The notes: generated by a model from the letters alone, not told the origin. A DNA stretch of 64,000 nt from Flaccisagitta enflata (GCA_965153355.1 OZ231126.1:8866001-8930000); one strand, 5' to 3'. Counted from the first letter of the stretch, positions 47,389 to 58,915 are shown. Made by a program: numbers and translations.

Positions 47389-47478
47389 GTGGTAATCTCA
47401 TCGTCATGTTGTCTTTCCTAATCGATCGTTCAATTCGTCAACCCACAAACTACTTCATTTTTTCACTGTCCATATCTG
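47389..47478 (+). CDS. B-type muscarinic receptor-like GPCR, TM1-TM2 exon
   Basis: The acceptor TTTTTTCAG and donor TCTG|GTAAGC give a 90-nt, phase 1-1 exon encoding GGNLIVMLSFLIDRSIRQPT-NYFIFSLSIS. It supplies the helix 1 Asn (GN motif), the first intracellular loop with DRSIRQPTNY and the start of helix 2. The DR(S/T)IRQP(S/T)NYF loop is what I know from GAR-2/mAChR-B receptors rather than vertebrate muscarinic receptors. It is preceded by the 34.4-kb intron and followed by a 4.4-kb one. Confidence 0.88.
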
Positions 47479-47588
47479 GTAAGCAAAACTAACAAAATGA
47501 AAATATAGAAGTTCTTGTCCGCCTTTCCCAAAGTGTTCCTTTCAATTGTTTCAATTTGTTGCTGTTAGGATAAAGTTAATCTTGCAGA

Positions 47589-47589
<1 letters not shown>

Positions 47590-47673
<84 letters not shown>

Positions 47674-47674
47674 A
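47590..47674. repeat. (TTG)n microsatellite
   Basis: About 28 units. Confidence 0.97.
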
Positions 47675-47750
47675 TATAACTCAAAAAGAGTGCCCATCCA
47701 GTTTTGTCCTGCGTTCCCACATATGCATGCCCAAACGCCCCTCCCCCCCA

Positions 47751-48211
47751 CACTATGGATCTTAGGAACCGCCAGGACGTTTTTTGGATCACTCCAAGTT
47801 TCTCTTCAGTTTGGCACAGTCCACGAATCAATATCCAACCATTTAAAATATTTCATCTGGCACTACACATGTACGTTGCATATGCAACACATGTATGTTA
47901 TATGCAACGTATATGTATTGCATATGCAACATACATATGTTGCATACGCAATGTACATGTGTTGCATGTGCAACGTACATGTGTTGCATATGCGACATAC
48001 ATGTGTTGCATATGCAATGTACATGTGTTGCATATGCAACGTACGTTGCATATGCAACACATTTTTTACAAAAAACGATTTTTTTCAAAAAGTGCCAGAT
48101 GAAATATTTTTTAATGGTTGGGTCTTGATTCGTGGACTGTGCCAAACTGAAGAGAAACTTGGAGTGATCCAAAAAACGTCCTGGCGGTTCCTAAGATCCA
48201 TAGTGCCCAGG
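47751..48211. mobile_element. 461-bp fold-back element with palindromic core
   Basis: Arms of about 115 bp (47751-47866 and 48096-48211) are almost exact inverted copies, starting CACTATGGATCTTAGGAACC. The core (47870-48062) is about nine units of 20-22 bp centred on the palindrome GTTGCATATGCAAC separated by ACATGT/GTAC. Termini start with CACTA, as in CMC-type transposons, but no clear 3-bp target duplication is seen. No coding content. Confidence 0.9.
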
Positions 48212-48534
48212 CCTCCCAATACCCCAATACCATCAGCGTTGTGATCGTCTGGTCATTCCTTTATCATCATCGTCATCGTCGTCATCACCTGGTTATCGAC
48301 TCCCATAGACTCCCCACCGTCGTAACGATGATCAATGTTGTTATTGTTTTTCTCGCGTCGTTCGTTTCGCTGCGTTGACGGTTGAGGTCGTGGTTGTTGT
48401 TGTTGTTTTTGTTTTTGTCGTTATAAAGGTCGTTTCATTCGCCAAAAATGAACATTCATTTTGGTTGCCACGGAAACCGCGCCGCCTCACCGCACCGGAC
48501 GAAGCGGTAGATCACTCATCATGGTTGCTATGGA

Positions 48535-48660
48535 GACGGTAACACTGTCGCCCTTTATGACAACAGTAGCAACACTGTCGCCCTTGATGATAACAGTAGC
48601 AACACTGTCGCCCTTGATGACAAAACTCTTGCCCTGATGACAACAGTCACTGTTCTTGGC
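48535..48660. repeat. ~31-bp tandem repeat
   Basis: Units of GCAACACTGTCGCCCTTGAT-GATAACAGTA, four to five copies; looser GACAACACT words continue to 48800. Confidence 0.75.
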
Positions 48661-48909
48661 ATTGTGGCAGCACTGTCATTCTTTAAGACAACACTTTTCT
48701 CCGCAACAACCCAGTTGCCTCTCATCACTACTTCTTCCCTCTATGGCAATCAGTTTGCATCATGCACCACAACAACACTGTCATCCTACATGACAACACT
48801 TGCTTTTCTTTACTGCTGCCCTTTGAAACATTTTGACGCTCTGGCGTCTACGGGCCATCTTTGTTCCTATATCCCTGGTGTTCGGTCGCTATTTCATTGA
48901 CAAGGCCAA

Positions 48910-48912
<3 letters not shown>

Positions 48913-48958
<46 letters not shown>

Positions 48959-48969
48959 ATTGATTGATG

Positions 48970-49008
<39 letters not shown>

Positions 49009-49030
49009 CGATCGATCGATTGATTGATTT
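48913..49030. repeat. (ATTG)n microsatellite
   Basis: GATT/ATTG units with one GATG and a GATCGATCGATCGATT patch. Confidence 0.95.
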
Positions 49031-49109
49031 GAAGATACCACTCGGCTAAAAAAAAAAAAGACCCACCTGTCTGTAAATTTAGAAAACAGGTATAAGACTT
49101 GACTTTCAA

Positions 49110-49340
49110 AGAAGACATTTTGAAAGATTTTCAAAAAATTTTTCAATCTAGACCAATCCAAGCTCTTTATCTCAAACAGTTTAGAAGCTAGAGCCTTGCA
49201 AAGAGAAGCACTAATTTGCTAAAATGCATTTTTACATAGGGATTACAAAATTGAAATGAGCAACGTTTTCACTCAAACCAATGCCATTTCTGAACGATAA
49301 AAGATACCAGATTGGCGGCAAATGAAAGTACTTTTGAACA
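49110..49340. repeat. Dispersed repeat, copy 2 (pairs with 11230-11490)
   Basis: TATCTCAAACAGTTTAGAAG, AATGCCATTTCTGAACGA and TTTTGAACAGCCCTCAGATG match the other copy in order with moderate divergence. Confidence 0.55.
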
Positions 49341-49413
49341 GCCCTCAGATGACCTAAGATTTTAATACATTTTTATTTGATTCTTTGTAAAATTAGCCAT
49401 CTAAAAGTGCGTC

Positions 49414-49590
49414 TTTCCCTCACATGCATATGTTCAGCTAACCTGCAAAAAAAAAAATCATTGAGGGTGGCAAAAAAAAAGTGACTTCCATGTAAAATTG
49501 CTAAAGGAACCCATTTTTGGTGGTTTTTGGGCCCCTTTTTTTTTCTTGCAAGAAATAATGCAGCTAGCTGAACATATGCATGTGAGGGCT
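49414..49590. mobile_element. ~175-bp hairpin
   Basis: CCCTCACATGCATATGTTCA-GCTA at the left is repeated inverted as TAGCTGAACATATGCATGTG-AGGG at the right, separated by about 120 bp. Confidence 0.75.
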
Positions 49591-50033
49591 TTTTTTTTAG
49601 TCGAATGGTATGTCCAAATGCGATGTAGGGGTCCTCAAAGTCAGCCGATTAGAAATGCGCGTGCGATCAGAGATCTGAGTTCTGAAAAAAAGGCTAGAAA
49701 TTCATTTTCTTCATTTTGTGATTATGTTGCTCACATATAACATTCTCTCGGGATTTCACTTTTCATAGCGGGTGATAAAAGTTTTGTGACTGAGTCTGAG
49801 TTCGATCACCCTGCATTTCTTTTTTTTTAAAGATTCACTTTTGGCAAGCTGACCCTTAGAAACATTCTTGCTCTCAGCAGTCCTGTGTCAAACTGCCTTT
49901 TTTCCTGCGTCAAAGTGCGTCTATCGGTCAGTCATTCAGTTTGTCTGTCTGTCTGTCTGTCTGTCTATCTGTCTATTTGTTTGTTTCTTTGTCTCACTTT
50001 TTTTTCCTTCATCTGTCTGTCCGTCAGTCTCGG

Positions 50034-50034
50034 C

Positions 50035-50109
<75 letters not shown>

Positions 50110-50132
50110 CGTTGTTGTCGTTGTTGTCGTGG

Positions 50133-50214
<82 letters not shown>

Positions 50215-50282
50215 AGTTGCTGTTGTTTTGTTGTCGTTGTTGTCCTTGTTGTCGTTGTTGTTGTTGTTGTTGTCGTTGTTGC
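50034..50282. repeat. (TTG)n microsatellite
   Basis: TTG/TCG units; spurious poly-V, poly-C and poly-Q frames. Confidence 0.97.
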
Positions 50283-50829
50283 CACTTCAGTCCCGATTAT
50301 CTGCCATGGTGCGGCCACATTAGCCATACTTGAAAATGGTTGCATGCAAGGACAGTGATGCAAAACGCAAACTTGATGTTTGGGAGGGGGCAGTGACAGA
50401 CCAGGGACATGGAGGTGGAAGGCTAATGCGATATTGAGCTGTTGGCCGATCAACAAATTTATTGATGGACGAGCCGACGAACCGGTCAACAGACCTACGG
50501 ACTGAAGGACCTTATGTTGGAATCTTTTAGGGAAACTGTGGTCTCAACAAACAAACGACCAGACTTTTTCAGTTTCGCGGACAAGCGACTGAAAACTGGA
50601 AAAGAAAAAAATTCAGCAACAGGAAAAAAAAACAATGAAAAAAAATCCTCAGCAAAGCTTAGTTCATTGGTTGGCCTTTGACCCCGGGGGCAGTGTGCCT
50701 CGCGGCCTCTCTTCCTCATCCTCCTCCTCATCCTCAACCTTCACCTCCTCCTCTTCCTCCTCTCCTCTCGGCCTCTTCTCCGGCCTGCGGCCAAACACTG
50801 AATTTCCAAAAAGAAATTATCACCATGGT

Positions 50830-51075
50830 TTCGACTTCCCATGTACCCATGAGTTCTCACTTGCACTCTCCTACCCCTGTCATCTCTCTGATCCGTCCCT
50901 TACCCCATGTACCCATGAGTTCTCATTCATTCTCCTACCTATACCATCTTCATGAGCTATCCCTTACCCCATGGTTACGGCTTCCCATGTACCCATGAGT
51001 TCTCATTCACTCTCCTAACCATACCATCTCTATGATCCATCCCTGACCCCATGGTTTTGGCTTCCCACCATGTAC
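50830..51075. repeat. ~75-bp tandem repeat, three copies
   Basis: Units with CCATGGTTTCGACTTCCCAT, GTACCCATGAGTTCTCA, CTCTCCTACC and ATCCGTCCCTTACCC. Confidence 0.75.
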
Positions 51076-51079
51076 CATG

Positions 51080-51476
51080 TACTCTACAGCGCCCTAGCAA
51101 ACAGTCCCAGTGAAAATTTAATCGATTACAGCATGGCCAACGCTAGCTACTGGCAAAGTTGTCAGTATCTTCGGCCCCTCAAATAGTCTTGTCAGCACTT
51201 GAAATTTGGTAAATGAATTTGATACATCGAGTGGAGATTAAAATTCTCTCATCAAATTTTGTTAGAACAAATAATCTGACTTGGATATTTTGACCACCAA
51301 CAAAAAAAAAGTTAGCATCAAATGATTATAAGCCCATTAAAATGATCTGAACAAAACCAATACATCAATATGATGAAAGATTAAAATGATGCTGTATGTA
51401 AGGAGTTGACTTAACAACACAGCTCATTCTTACTGCAATTGCATTATGCAAATTTGATTTATGTTTCAACGTTGTA

Positions 51477-51478
<2 letters not shown>
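51080..51478. other. No gene recognised
   Basis: AT-rich receptor intron 2 sequence. Confidence 0.4.

Positions 51479-51543
<65 letters not shown>
51479..51543. repeat. (CT)n microsatellite
   Basis: About 32 units. Confidence 0.97.
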
Positions 51544-51546
<3 letters not shown>

Positions 51547-51659
51547 TCCCCTTCCAATTCCATGCCCTATCCCTTACCCCATAACTAAGCCCCCCCCCTT
51601 CACTCTCGCACGATCCTCTCGATGTCATCTTAAAAAACTATGCTTTTCTCCTGCTCGAC

Positions 51660-51760
51660 CACCACCATCTCATCCACCCACCCAAGCCCGCTCACCCACC
51701 CACCCAAACCCGCTCACCCACCCACCCAAACCCGCTCACCCACCCACACACACGTCTCTC
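51660..51760. repeat. CCCACCCAAACCCGCTCA repeat
   Basis: Four copies of a ~23-bp C-rich unit. Confidence 0.8.
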
Positions 51761-51891
51761 GGCCATTGACTTTTTTTTCTGCATATGACCTGCATCTCGT
51801 TTCAAAGTCGTTTTACATTTCGGTCATGAATATTTTATGGTCTTTTTTTTTCTTTCCTAAATCTTTTGTCTCTTTCCTTTCCGTTGTTCAG

Positions 51892-52002
51892 ATTTTTTGA
51901 TTGGTCTCTTCTCCATGCCTTTCTTCACATTGTACCTGCTAAACGAGTCCTGGCCCCTCGGCTGGGTCCTCTGCGATTTGTGGCTTTCACTCGACTACAC
52001 AG
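51892..52002 (+). CDS. B-type muscarinic receptor-like GPCR, TM2-TM3 exon
   Basis: The acceptor GTTGTTCAG and donor ACACAG|GTCAGT give 111 nt, phase 1-1. It encodes DFLIGLFSMPFFTLYLLNES-WPLGWVLCDLWLSLDYT: helix 2 with the sodium-site Asp (D of SDFLIG, split across the intron), the first extracellular loop, the conserved helix 3 Cys (LCDLW) that forms the receptor disulfide, and the amine-binding Asp of helix 3 (LSLDYT). The LWLSLDYT stretch is a hallmark of muscarinic receptors (LWLALDYV in vertebrates). Confidence 0.9.
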
Positions 52003-52149
52003 GTCAGTATTTTTTTTTCAGGTTTGGGGCGGGAGGGGGGGCGGGGGATGATAAGGGGTGGGGGCTTTATGATTAGCTTCTTTGGAGACAGCGGCGTCAA
52101 AGGTACAAAATTATGTGGAATGCAAGAGGTGAATTTCTATGCGTCCGCC

Positions 52150-52755
52150 TATCCGTCCTTTTTGGGCAGCGGCCCCGAAGGGGACGAAGTCCTGTAGAAC
52201 ACAGGGGACTTTTGTTTGTTCGTTCATCCGTTTGTTTGTCCCCCCCAGGCCCTCTCGAGCCTAAAATCTGCCCTCTCAGGCCTAAAATCTGCCCTCTCAG
52301 GCCTTAAATCTGCCCTCTCAGGCCTTGAGTCTGTCCTCTTAGGCCGGAAACCTGTCCTCTCAGGCCTAAAATCTGCCCTCCCGGGCCTGAAATCTGCCCT
52401 CTCAGATTCAAGGCCTGAGAGGGCAGATTTCAGGCTTGAGAGGGCAGATTTTAGGTCTGAGTGGGCAGATTTCAGGCCTGAGAGGGCCTGGGGGGGGCGG
52501 ACGGACGGACGGACGAATGAAGGAACAAACAAAAGTCCCCTGTGTTCTACAGGACTTCGCCCCCTTCAGTGCCGTTGCCCTGCCTCTCATTCCAATTTCC
52601 AACCATGCAAAGCAGGGCAACGGGTATCGCTGACCACGTATTGCCCTTGGGCGACCTGTTTGGCTTGCTGTCTCTCCATACCGCCTTAGTACAAGCGGAC
52701 GTCTGGAAATTCATCTACAGGACCTCGGTCCTTTGGGGCCGTTGCCCAAAGAGGG
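52150..52755. mobile_element. Family B fold-back element, best-preserved copy
   Basis: Left arm TTTTTGGGCAGCGGCCCCGA ... TCCTGTAGAACACAGGGGAC ... TTCGTTCATCCG, then five or six 21-bp units (CCTCTCAGGCCTAAAATCTG) up to about 52405. There the sequence reverses, and the same units, the GGACGGACGGACGGACG run, AGTCCCCTGTGTTCTACAGG and GCCCC...GCCCT follow in inverse order to 52575. The whole 415 bp can fold on itself. A second partial arm follows to 52755. Confidence 0.88.
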
Positions 52756-53091
52756 TGGGGTCTAGGTTGTCCTTGGAATAAGGAACTGAAACTTGATCAA
52801 GGATTTAGGGTCTCAAAGTTAAGCGTTGAGCAGTAAAGCCCTAGACTGTGAAATAATGAGACCAATGGTATGATTTGGTTAGACAGAACTTAATTTCACT
52901 ATCAAGGAAGCTCATTATGCTCTTTGACAACTACAGCGCATTTCAAGGGACTGAGCATGATAATGCCATATAGTGAAGCTGCCTTATTGCCAATACAGAT
53001 ATAACTACAAGATCTCTCATAGAACAATAGGCTGCATGCCTTATAGGCGGTCGCGCTCTTGAGGTGCTTCACTGTAACGGTTAAGGAAATC

Positions 53092-53172
53092 TAGTTTTTT
53101 TTTTTCTATTCCTTTTTTTTTTTTTTTTTTGTGGAAGAATGCCAATCTTTTTTTTTTTTTTTTTTTTTTTTT
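53092..53172. repeat. Poly-T tracts
   Basis: Three T runs (10-23 nt) separated by short spacers; also present at 53265-53290. Confidence 0.85.
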
Positions 53173-53309
53173 GACAGAAGACTGGTTGTTGTTGATGATG
53201 ACTGGTGGTAGATGTCTTCGCCATTCCCAGATAAGACATGAACTTAGTGACCACGCAATCGAGAGTGGTTTTTTCTTCTTCTTTTTTTTCTTGTTTCTGG
53301 ACAAGGTCT

Positions 53310-53655
53310 ATGTTCTGAAGAACACAGGGGTTAATTTCCAAACGTAATTATGTCCATACGCTCGACCCCTTCCACCCTTCCCCCCTCCGAGGCCTCTCAC
53401 TCCCTTTCAGATCCTATACCAGTCCTCTCACCCTCTAAGGGACCTATCTGGGCCCTATCTGGGCCTCAAAATTACTTTCCCATGCCTGAAATCTCAACTC
53501 TCAGTACTTGATTTGCCCTCATCCCTGACCTTATATAAGCACCTTCAATGGAGGTCCTTCATGCTTTAAGACAGCCCTGAAATACCTCAAATACCACATA
53601 TCAGTCATATCTACCCCTCTATGTATGCATATGCGATCCTTGGATGACTATATTC
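53310..53655. mobile_element. Family B fragment
   Basis: TCTGAAGAACACAGGGGTTA-ATTTCCAAACG at the left and GCGATCCTTGGATGACTATA at the right are the family ends. Between them are loose CCTCTCA..CCTGAAAT-type units. Confidence 0.65.
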
Positions 53656-54372
53656 AATTTTGTTGTCTTTTTCGCCTCCTGTAATGAAGCAGAACCAAGG
53701 CGATCTATAAGCGAGACCGACTTCCCGAAGCCAACAGTAAGAGACCAACAGTTTCAGGCCAACAGTTTCAGGCCAACAGTTGATTGCCAACACTCCGAGG
53801 CCAACTGTCCGAGACCAACAGTCCGAGGCCATTGTGGTGGTCAATGGCTCAAATCATGGGTTGACCCGTAGAGGCTCTCAGAGGTCATGAGGCCGAGTTG
53901 CGTAGAGGTCAATTTCCAGCATCAGAAGTTTCAGAACCAAACAACCGTATACAAACAATGACCGACGTCGGTTTTTAATCGCCTGCACCTGCTTTAACAA
54001 GTTGCTATCTATTACAGTCTGTCCGTCGGTCCGTCGGTCCGTCGGTTGTTTTGTCCGTCGGTTGTTCCGACAGTCACACTTAGGCGACTTACCTTTTTCG
54101 GGCTTTTTGGATCTTTACGAGGGCAGGGCAAGGCAGAGCAGACAGGCCTATGAGGCAGGATCACAGGCCCGGTTCACATGTAAATGTACACTGCAGAAAA
54201 TGGCACGGCTACGAGGCAATTTGAAAGTTTGTGGTCAATGAAGTCTTTGGGATAAGTAAAATGATTTCACAAAAAGATCCCGCGTTCTCGTGGATTACAT
54301 CTTGATATAGTGTTATTTGGGGTAAAACTCAAACAATTGAAACTTTTTTGTTTCCCATTTTCATTTTTGCAG

Positions 54373-54537
54373 TTTGTCTGAGCTCAATCTACACTGTCTT
54401 GTTCATCACAATCGACCGATTTTGTTCCATTTACATTCCTGCCAAGTATCGAAACTGGCGTACTGAAGCCAAAGTTCAAATCATGGTCGCACTCACTTGG
54501 GCTGTTCCTATCCTATTGTTCTTCACGTCTATAATAG
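54373..54537 (+). CDS. B-type muscarinic receptor-like GPCR, TM3-TM4 exon
   Basis: The acceptor TTTTTGCAG and donor ATAATAG|GTATAA give 165 nt, phase 1-1. It encodes [20 protein letters not shown]: helix 3 with DRF (the class A DRY position), the second intracellular loop [16 protein letters not shown], and helix 4 ([19 protein letters not shown]) with its conserved Trp. The IPAKYRxWR loop matches GAR-2/mAChR-B receptors as I know them. Its donor runs directly into a GA then CA microsatellite. Confidence 0.92.
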
Positions 54538-54545
54538 GTATAAGA

Positions 54546-54845
<300 letters not shown>

Positions 54846-55286
54846 TACATACAGACAGACAGAAAGACAGAAAGACAGAAAGAAAAGAAAGGGCTGTTGT
54901 GCGGAAAAACAGATAAAGATTCCTGAGAAAAATTGCGAGATTTTGAAATTGGTAAGCACAAATAAACAAGAGACTGTGAAGTGAAGGGCTATTTGTCAGC
55001 CTGTTTACCTCGCTGCCGTTTTTCACCGTAATGATCAATCTTTTTTTTTACCAGGATTTGTATACAGCGCTGGTTATACTTTTTTTCCACATTCAATTCC
55101 CAGGCCACTCATCGTTAGTTACTAACTCACAACATAGTGCCCCCAACTCGGTCACTTTATTGACTAATTCCCGAAACCTCTCTCTTCCCATGGAACCCTC
55201 AACTTCAATCGCGCCCCCAAAAAAGCCCCCCCCCCCAAATGTTTTCCTCTTTCTTATTTCCCACCTCCCACCTCGCCCTTTTCTCA

Positions 55287-55568
55287 AAAACAAGCCCGAC
55301 CGGGCAACGATGCGTCCGGGCTGTGTCTCTGCGTGTATTGACACATATGGAGAGACAGATGGACGAACAGACGGGTGAAATGACTAAGCAGTAAAGGAGG
55401 CTCTCATAACATGTTGGTTGATCATTTGTTTCAACATAGGATTTCACCACGGCCAAAAACAGCCGAGAAACGCAGTTTTTGCACTTGCATAACGGACGGA
55501 CCAATGGACCAACGGACCAACGAACGGACGGACAGATCCTCTTATAGGGATGTGTGTCCGCAACTAAA
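55287..55568. mobile_element. Dispersed family A3 element, copy 2
   Basis: AACAAGCCCGACCGGGCAAC-GATGCGTCCGGGCTGTGTCT-C, GATTTCACCACGGCCAAAAA-CAG, a GACGGACC run, CCTCTTATAGGGATGTGTGT-CCGCAACTAAAAA. Block order as at 15278-15596. Confidence 0.8.
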
Positions 55569-55695
55569 AACGCGTTTTTCTACACAGAGATAACCGCGTT
55601 TCTAAACGGGTCACTTGGTCACACCGCTCACTCCGCACACTCACTACGCTCGCTCCGTTTATAGACTCGCTCAATCACTTCGCTCACTCCCTCGT
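55569..55695. mobile_element. Family C element, partial
   Basis: CGCGTTTCTAAACGGGTCAC-TTGGTCACACCGCTCACTCC-GC ... CGCTCACTCCCTCGTTGGAC. Confidence 0.7.
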
Positions 55696-55809
55696 TGGAC
55701 GGCGAAAAAGAAAAGAGAGAAACAAGGAAATTTAAGGAAAATAAGATAGAGACAAACAAATTAGTAGACCCTAACCTTCCATTTCCACTTTCTCTCCTTA
55801 TCCACGCTA

Positions 55810-55970
55810 TTTAATCATTGATTAATAATCAATCAATCAAGCAATTTTTCAATCAATCAATCAATCGATCAATCAATTAATCAATCAATCAACCTATCAA
55901 TCAATCAATGAATTAATCAATCAATCAATCAATAAATCAATAAATCAATAAATCAATAAATCAATTCTTA

Positions 55971-56003
<33 letters not shown>

Positions 56004-56009
56004 CTCAAT
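55810..56009. repeat. (AATC)n microsatellite
   Basis: About 45 units, ending 7 nt before the acceptor of receptor exon 5. Confidence 0.96.
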
Positions 56010-56016
56010 CTATTAG

Positions 56017-56262
56017 GTTGGCAATTTTTCGTGGGCGAGCGGACCGTGCCTCCGGACCAATGCTACGTCCAATTCATGGAGAGTCCGATGTTCAACACGA
56101 TTTTGGTGATTTGCTATTTTTGGTCCACTCTCATCGTCATTTGCATTTTGTACTCGGGAATTTATAAAATCGCTTCGGACTTGCAAAAAAAGAGCGAAGC
56201 GAAACATAAGAAACTCACAGGCCTCGTGGCCATGGCCGGCAATACCGTCACGCAAATGGCTG
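56017..56262 (+). CDS. B-type muscarinic receptor-like GPCR, ECL2-TM5-ICL3 exon
   Basis: The acceptor CTATTAG and donor GGCTG|GTAAGT give 246 nt, phase 1-1. It encodes [20 protein letters not shown]: second extracellular loop whose Cys16 pairs with the helix 3 Cys. Helix 5 follows ([20 protein letters not shown], then YSGIYK), then the start of the third intracellular loop ([28 protein letters not shown]). YxxIY..A.D.QKKSEAK.RK is the signature stretch I associate with arthropod mAChR-B and nematode GAR-2. The rest of loop 3, helices 6-7 and the tail must lie beyond 64000. B-type receptors are reported to bind acetylcholine but respond poorly to classical muscarinic drugs; this gene's pharmacology is unknown. 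Confidence 0.92.
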
Positions 56263-56640
56263 GTAAGTCATGTTATGTCCTGTAATGTTATGTTGTGTCC
56301 TGTCATCTATTGTGAAGATTGAATAATATAAGGCATATTTCGGAAATGGACGGGCCTACTATAACAAATATGACCACATTTTATTACATAGGTATGGTAC
56401 TGAGTTTTACTGACATTCAACGATAGGTGATTTAGTATTTTTTTATAACATGATCCAAAGTGATAGCACTTAATAATACTAGAGGGAGATACATCTCATT
56501 ACATAAGCGTTAAACAAATGTTAGAGGATGTGGACAGATTTCTTACAGTTGGACCCGCAGTTACCCAATCCCGTCATAAGATTTGAGATTTGAATTTTAA
56601 TTTTGAGAAATCATGTAGTTCAGTTAAAGCTTTCCTTTTT
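56263..56640. other. Receptor intron 5 start; short GTTATGT repeats
   Basis: Immediately after the donor, ATGTTATGTCCTGT-like words repeat three times (56271-56310). Nothing else is recognised. Confidence 0.5.
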
Positions 56641-56962
56641 GGGCAGCGGCCCCGATGACCTGTAAGACACAGAGGAGAATTTCCAGACGTCCATCCGTAC
56701 ATCCGTCCATACGTCCATCCATACGTCCATCCCTCCCCCCCCACCACCAAAGCTTCTAAACCTCATGCAGCCTCAGAGTAGCCTCAAAGGCCTCAAATGT
56801 GCCTTCTCAGGACGTTTGATAGTTCACCCCTATGTCCTACAGCACATCGGCCCTTTGGGGCCGCTGCCCTGCTCTCACTCTGCTTCTGCAGCTATACACT
56901 CCAAGCAGGGCATCAGGTACCGCTGACCATGTGCGATCCTTGGATGACTAGTTTTTAATGAT
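56640..56962. mobile_element. Family B fold-back element
   Basis: TTTTTGGGCAGCGGCCCCGA ... GACACAGAGGAGAATTTCCA-GACGTCC at the left. At the right, inverted: AGTTCACCCCTATGTCCTAC ... GGCCCTTTGGGGCCGCTGCC, then GATCCTTGGATGACTAG at the end. The core has CCTCA..GCC units and a CCATCCATACGT run. Confidence 0.82.
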
Positions 56963-57392
56963 CTTTTTATGGTTCCAACAGTTAAATGGTGATAATATAA
57001 ACGGCTATATGACATCTAGTTTTGTTCATGTGGTCTTGTTTTTTTTTTTATGCTCGACCTTTTTCTGAGTTATAATGTAAAGCTCAGAGTTGACACTCGA
57101 GCACCAAGGGAACACAACATTTAATGATTCATTGTTCTCTAAGTTTTTTTTCATTATCTATTTTGTCTTATAAGAAGAAAACTTGAAAAAAGAACTGCGA
57201 CGATATATGATTATCAAAAAAACATCTGCTTGAGAGGATCGGGAAATTCTTTATGCAAGAGTGCAACAAAACGGTTTTCTTTCACTTGATAATGGACATC
57301 TTTGTCAATATGTAATCATATCATTCAAATCATGGTATTGCGTTTGTCTTAAATTCTGCATCAGCGTAAAAACCTGGCAGTATGAATAGATT
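56963..57392. other. No gene recognised
   Basis: AT-rich intronic sequence. Confidence 0.4.
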
Positions 57393-57468
57393 GATGAATG
57401 AATGAATGAATGAATGAATGAATGAATGAATGAATGAATGAATGAATGAATGAATGAATGAATGAATG
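57393..57468. repeat. (GAAT)n microsatellite
   Basis: About 18 units; looser GAATCAAT words continue to 57630. Confidence 0.95.
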
Positions 57469-57954
57469 GACAAACAATTGGTAAAATGGAAGAGTGCGAC
57501 GATGAGTGATGGATGAATTAATGAATGGATTAGTGAGTGAATTGATGCATGAATTAATGAATCAATGAATCAATGAATCAATGAACGAATAAATGAATGA
57601 ATAGATGAAAGAGTGGATGAATGAAAAGAATGAAGAAATTAAAGAAACATAGAAAATTGAATGAATTTTATTTTAGATTGGACCATCAATGTAAATAAAA
57701 GCATGACCAACGGACCGACTAAAGAGGTGACCATCAAAACCACTGCAAGACCAACAGATGTTGCCTTAGTCACGAAATTGGTGCAGCAATGGAAGAACCA
57801 ACGCACATTGTTTCTTATAGACGCGCGTTATAACACATTGAAAGGAGGAACGAAGGAGATAAAAGGAAGAACAGAGAAAAAAAATAGGGAATAATGGCAA
57901 CAAATTTGCCGGGAATAGACATAAGGGATCAGTTAACGACCAGTAAGACTTGGG

Positions 57955-58720
57955 CTCCCTCGTCTTCGCCACACTATTCGCCATTGTCATCGCTGTCTTC
58001 GCCACACTATTCGCAATTGGAATTGTTGTCTAAGCACTGTCTATGCCATTGTTATTGTTGTCTTCACCACTGTCTTCGCCATTGTTGTTGTTGTCTCCAC
58101 CACTGTCTTCGCCATTGTTGTTGTTGTTTTCGCCATAATCTTCGCCATTGTCGTCGTTGTCTTCACCACTGTCTACGTCATTGTCATTGGTGTCTTTGCA
58201 ACACTCTTTGCCATTGTCGTCATTGTCTTTGCCACTGTCTACGCCATTGTCGTCGTTGTCTTCACCACTATCTACACCATTGTCGCTGTTGTCTTTGCCA
58301 AGCTCTTTGCCATTGTTGCCGTTGTCTTCGCCCTATTCTACGTCATTATTGTCGTTGTCTTTACCAGACTTTCCGCCATTGTCGCTGTTGTCTTTGCCAC
58401 TGTCATCGCCATTGTTGTTATTGTTGTCTTCACCATTGTCTACGCCGTTGTCTTTGCCACTATCTAAAAGTTCATTATCAAAAACGCTATTTTTCTAAGA
58501 CGATCAAAAGGAAATAGCTACGTTTTTATCAATGACCTGTTACGTGGTTGTATTCGCCACTATCTACGCCGTTGTCTTCACCACTGTCTACGCCATTGTC
58601 GTCTCCGTCATTGTCGTCGCTGTTTTCGCCATTGTCTACACTACCGCTGTTTTCACCGTTTTCAACACCCATTGCCGTTGCCGACGTCTCAGCCGCGGTC
58701 TTGTCGTTGTCGTTCAGCCA
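57955..58720. repeat. 33-bp minisatellite, two blocks
   Basis: About 20 units of GCCATTGTCGTCGTTGTCTT-CACCACTGTCTAC, interrupted by about 80 unique bp at 58465-58545. The 33-bp period leaves an 11-residue repeat open on plus; not called as a gene. Confidence 0.88.
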
Positions 58721-58759
58721 TCATGATCATGTTTTTCACAATTACTCCATCCCTGTCTC

Positions 58760-58915
58760 CACCCATTGGACCACCCAATCATCACCATTTTCATCCCCAC
58801 GAAACATTGGCATTCTTTCATCCCTGGTCTCATCTTTTTATCCACTCTCCTTTTTCTCCACCTAATCATCACAATTTTCATCACCAAGAAACATTGGCAT
58901 TATTTCACCCCCCCC
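58760..58915. repeat. ~75-bp direct repeat, two copies
   Basis: ATCACCATTTTCATCCCCAC-GAAACATTGGCATTCTTTCA recurs as ATCACAATTTTCATCACCAA-GAAACATTGGCATTATTTCA. Confidence 0.8.

Noticed and set aside
47870-48062. Structured RNA or riboswitch
   Set aside because: The palindromes are a tandem repeat within a fold-back DNA element; no known RNA fold is recognisable.
47543-48244. 232-codon plus-strand frame with repeated CICN/HMQH words
   Set aside because: It reads through TTG repeats and the palindromic core of the fold-back element.
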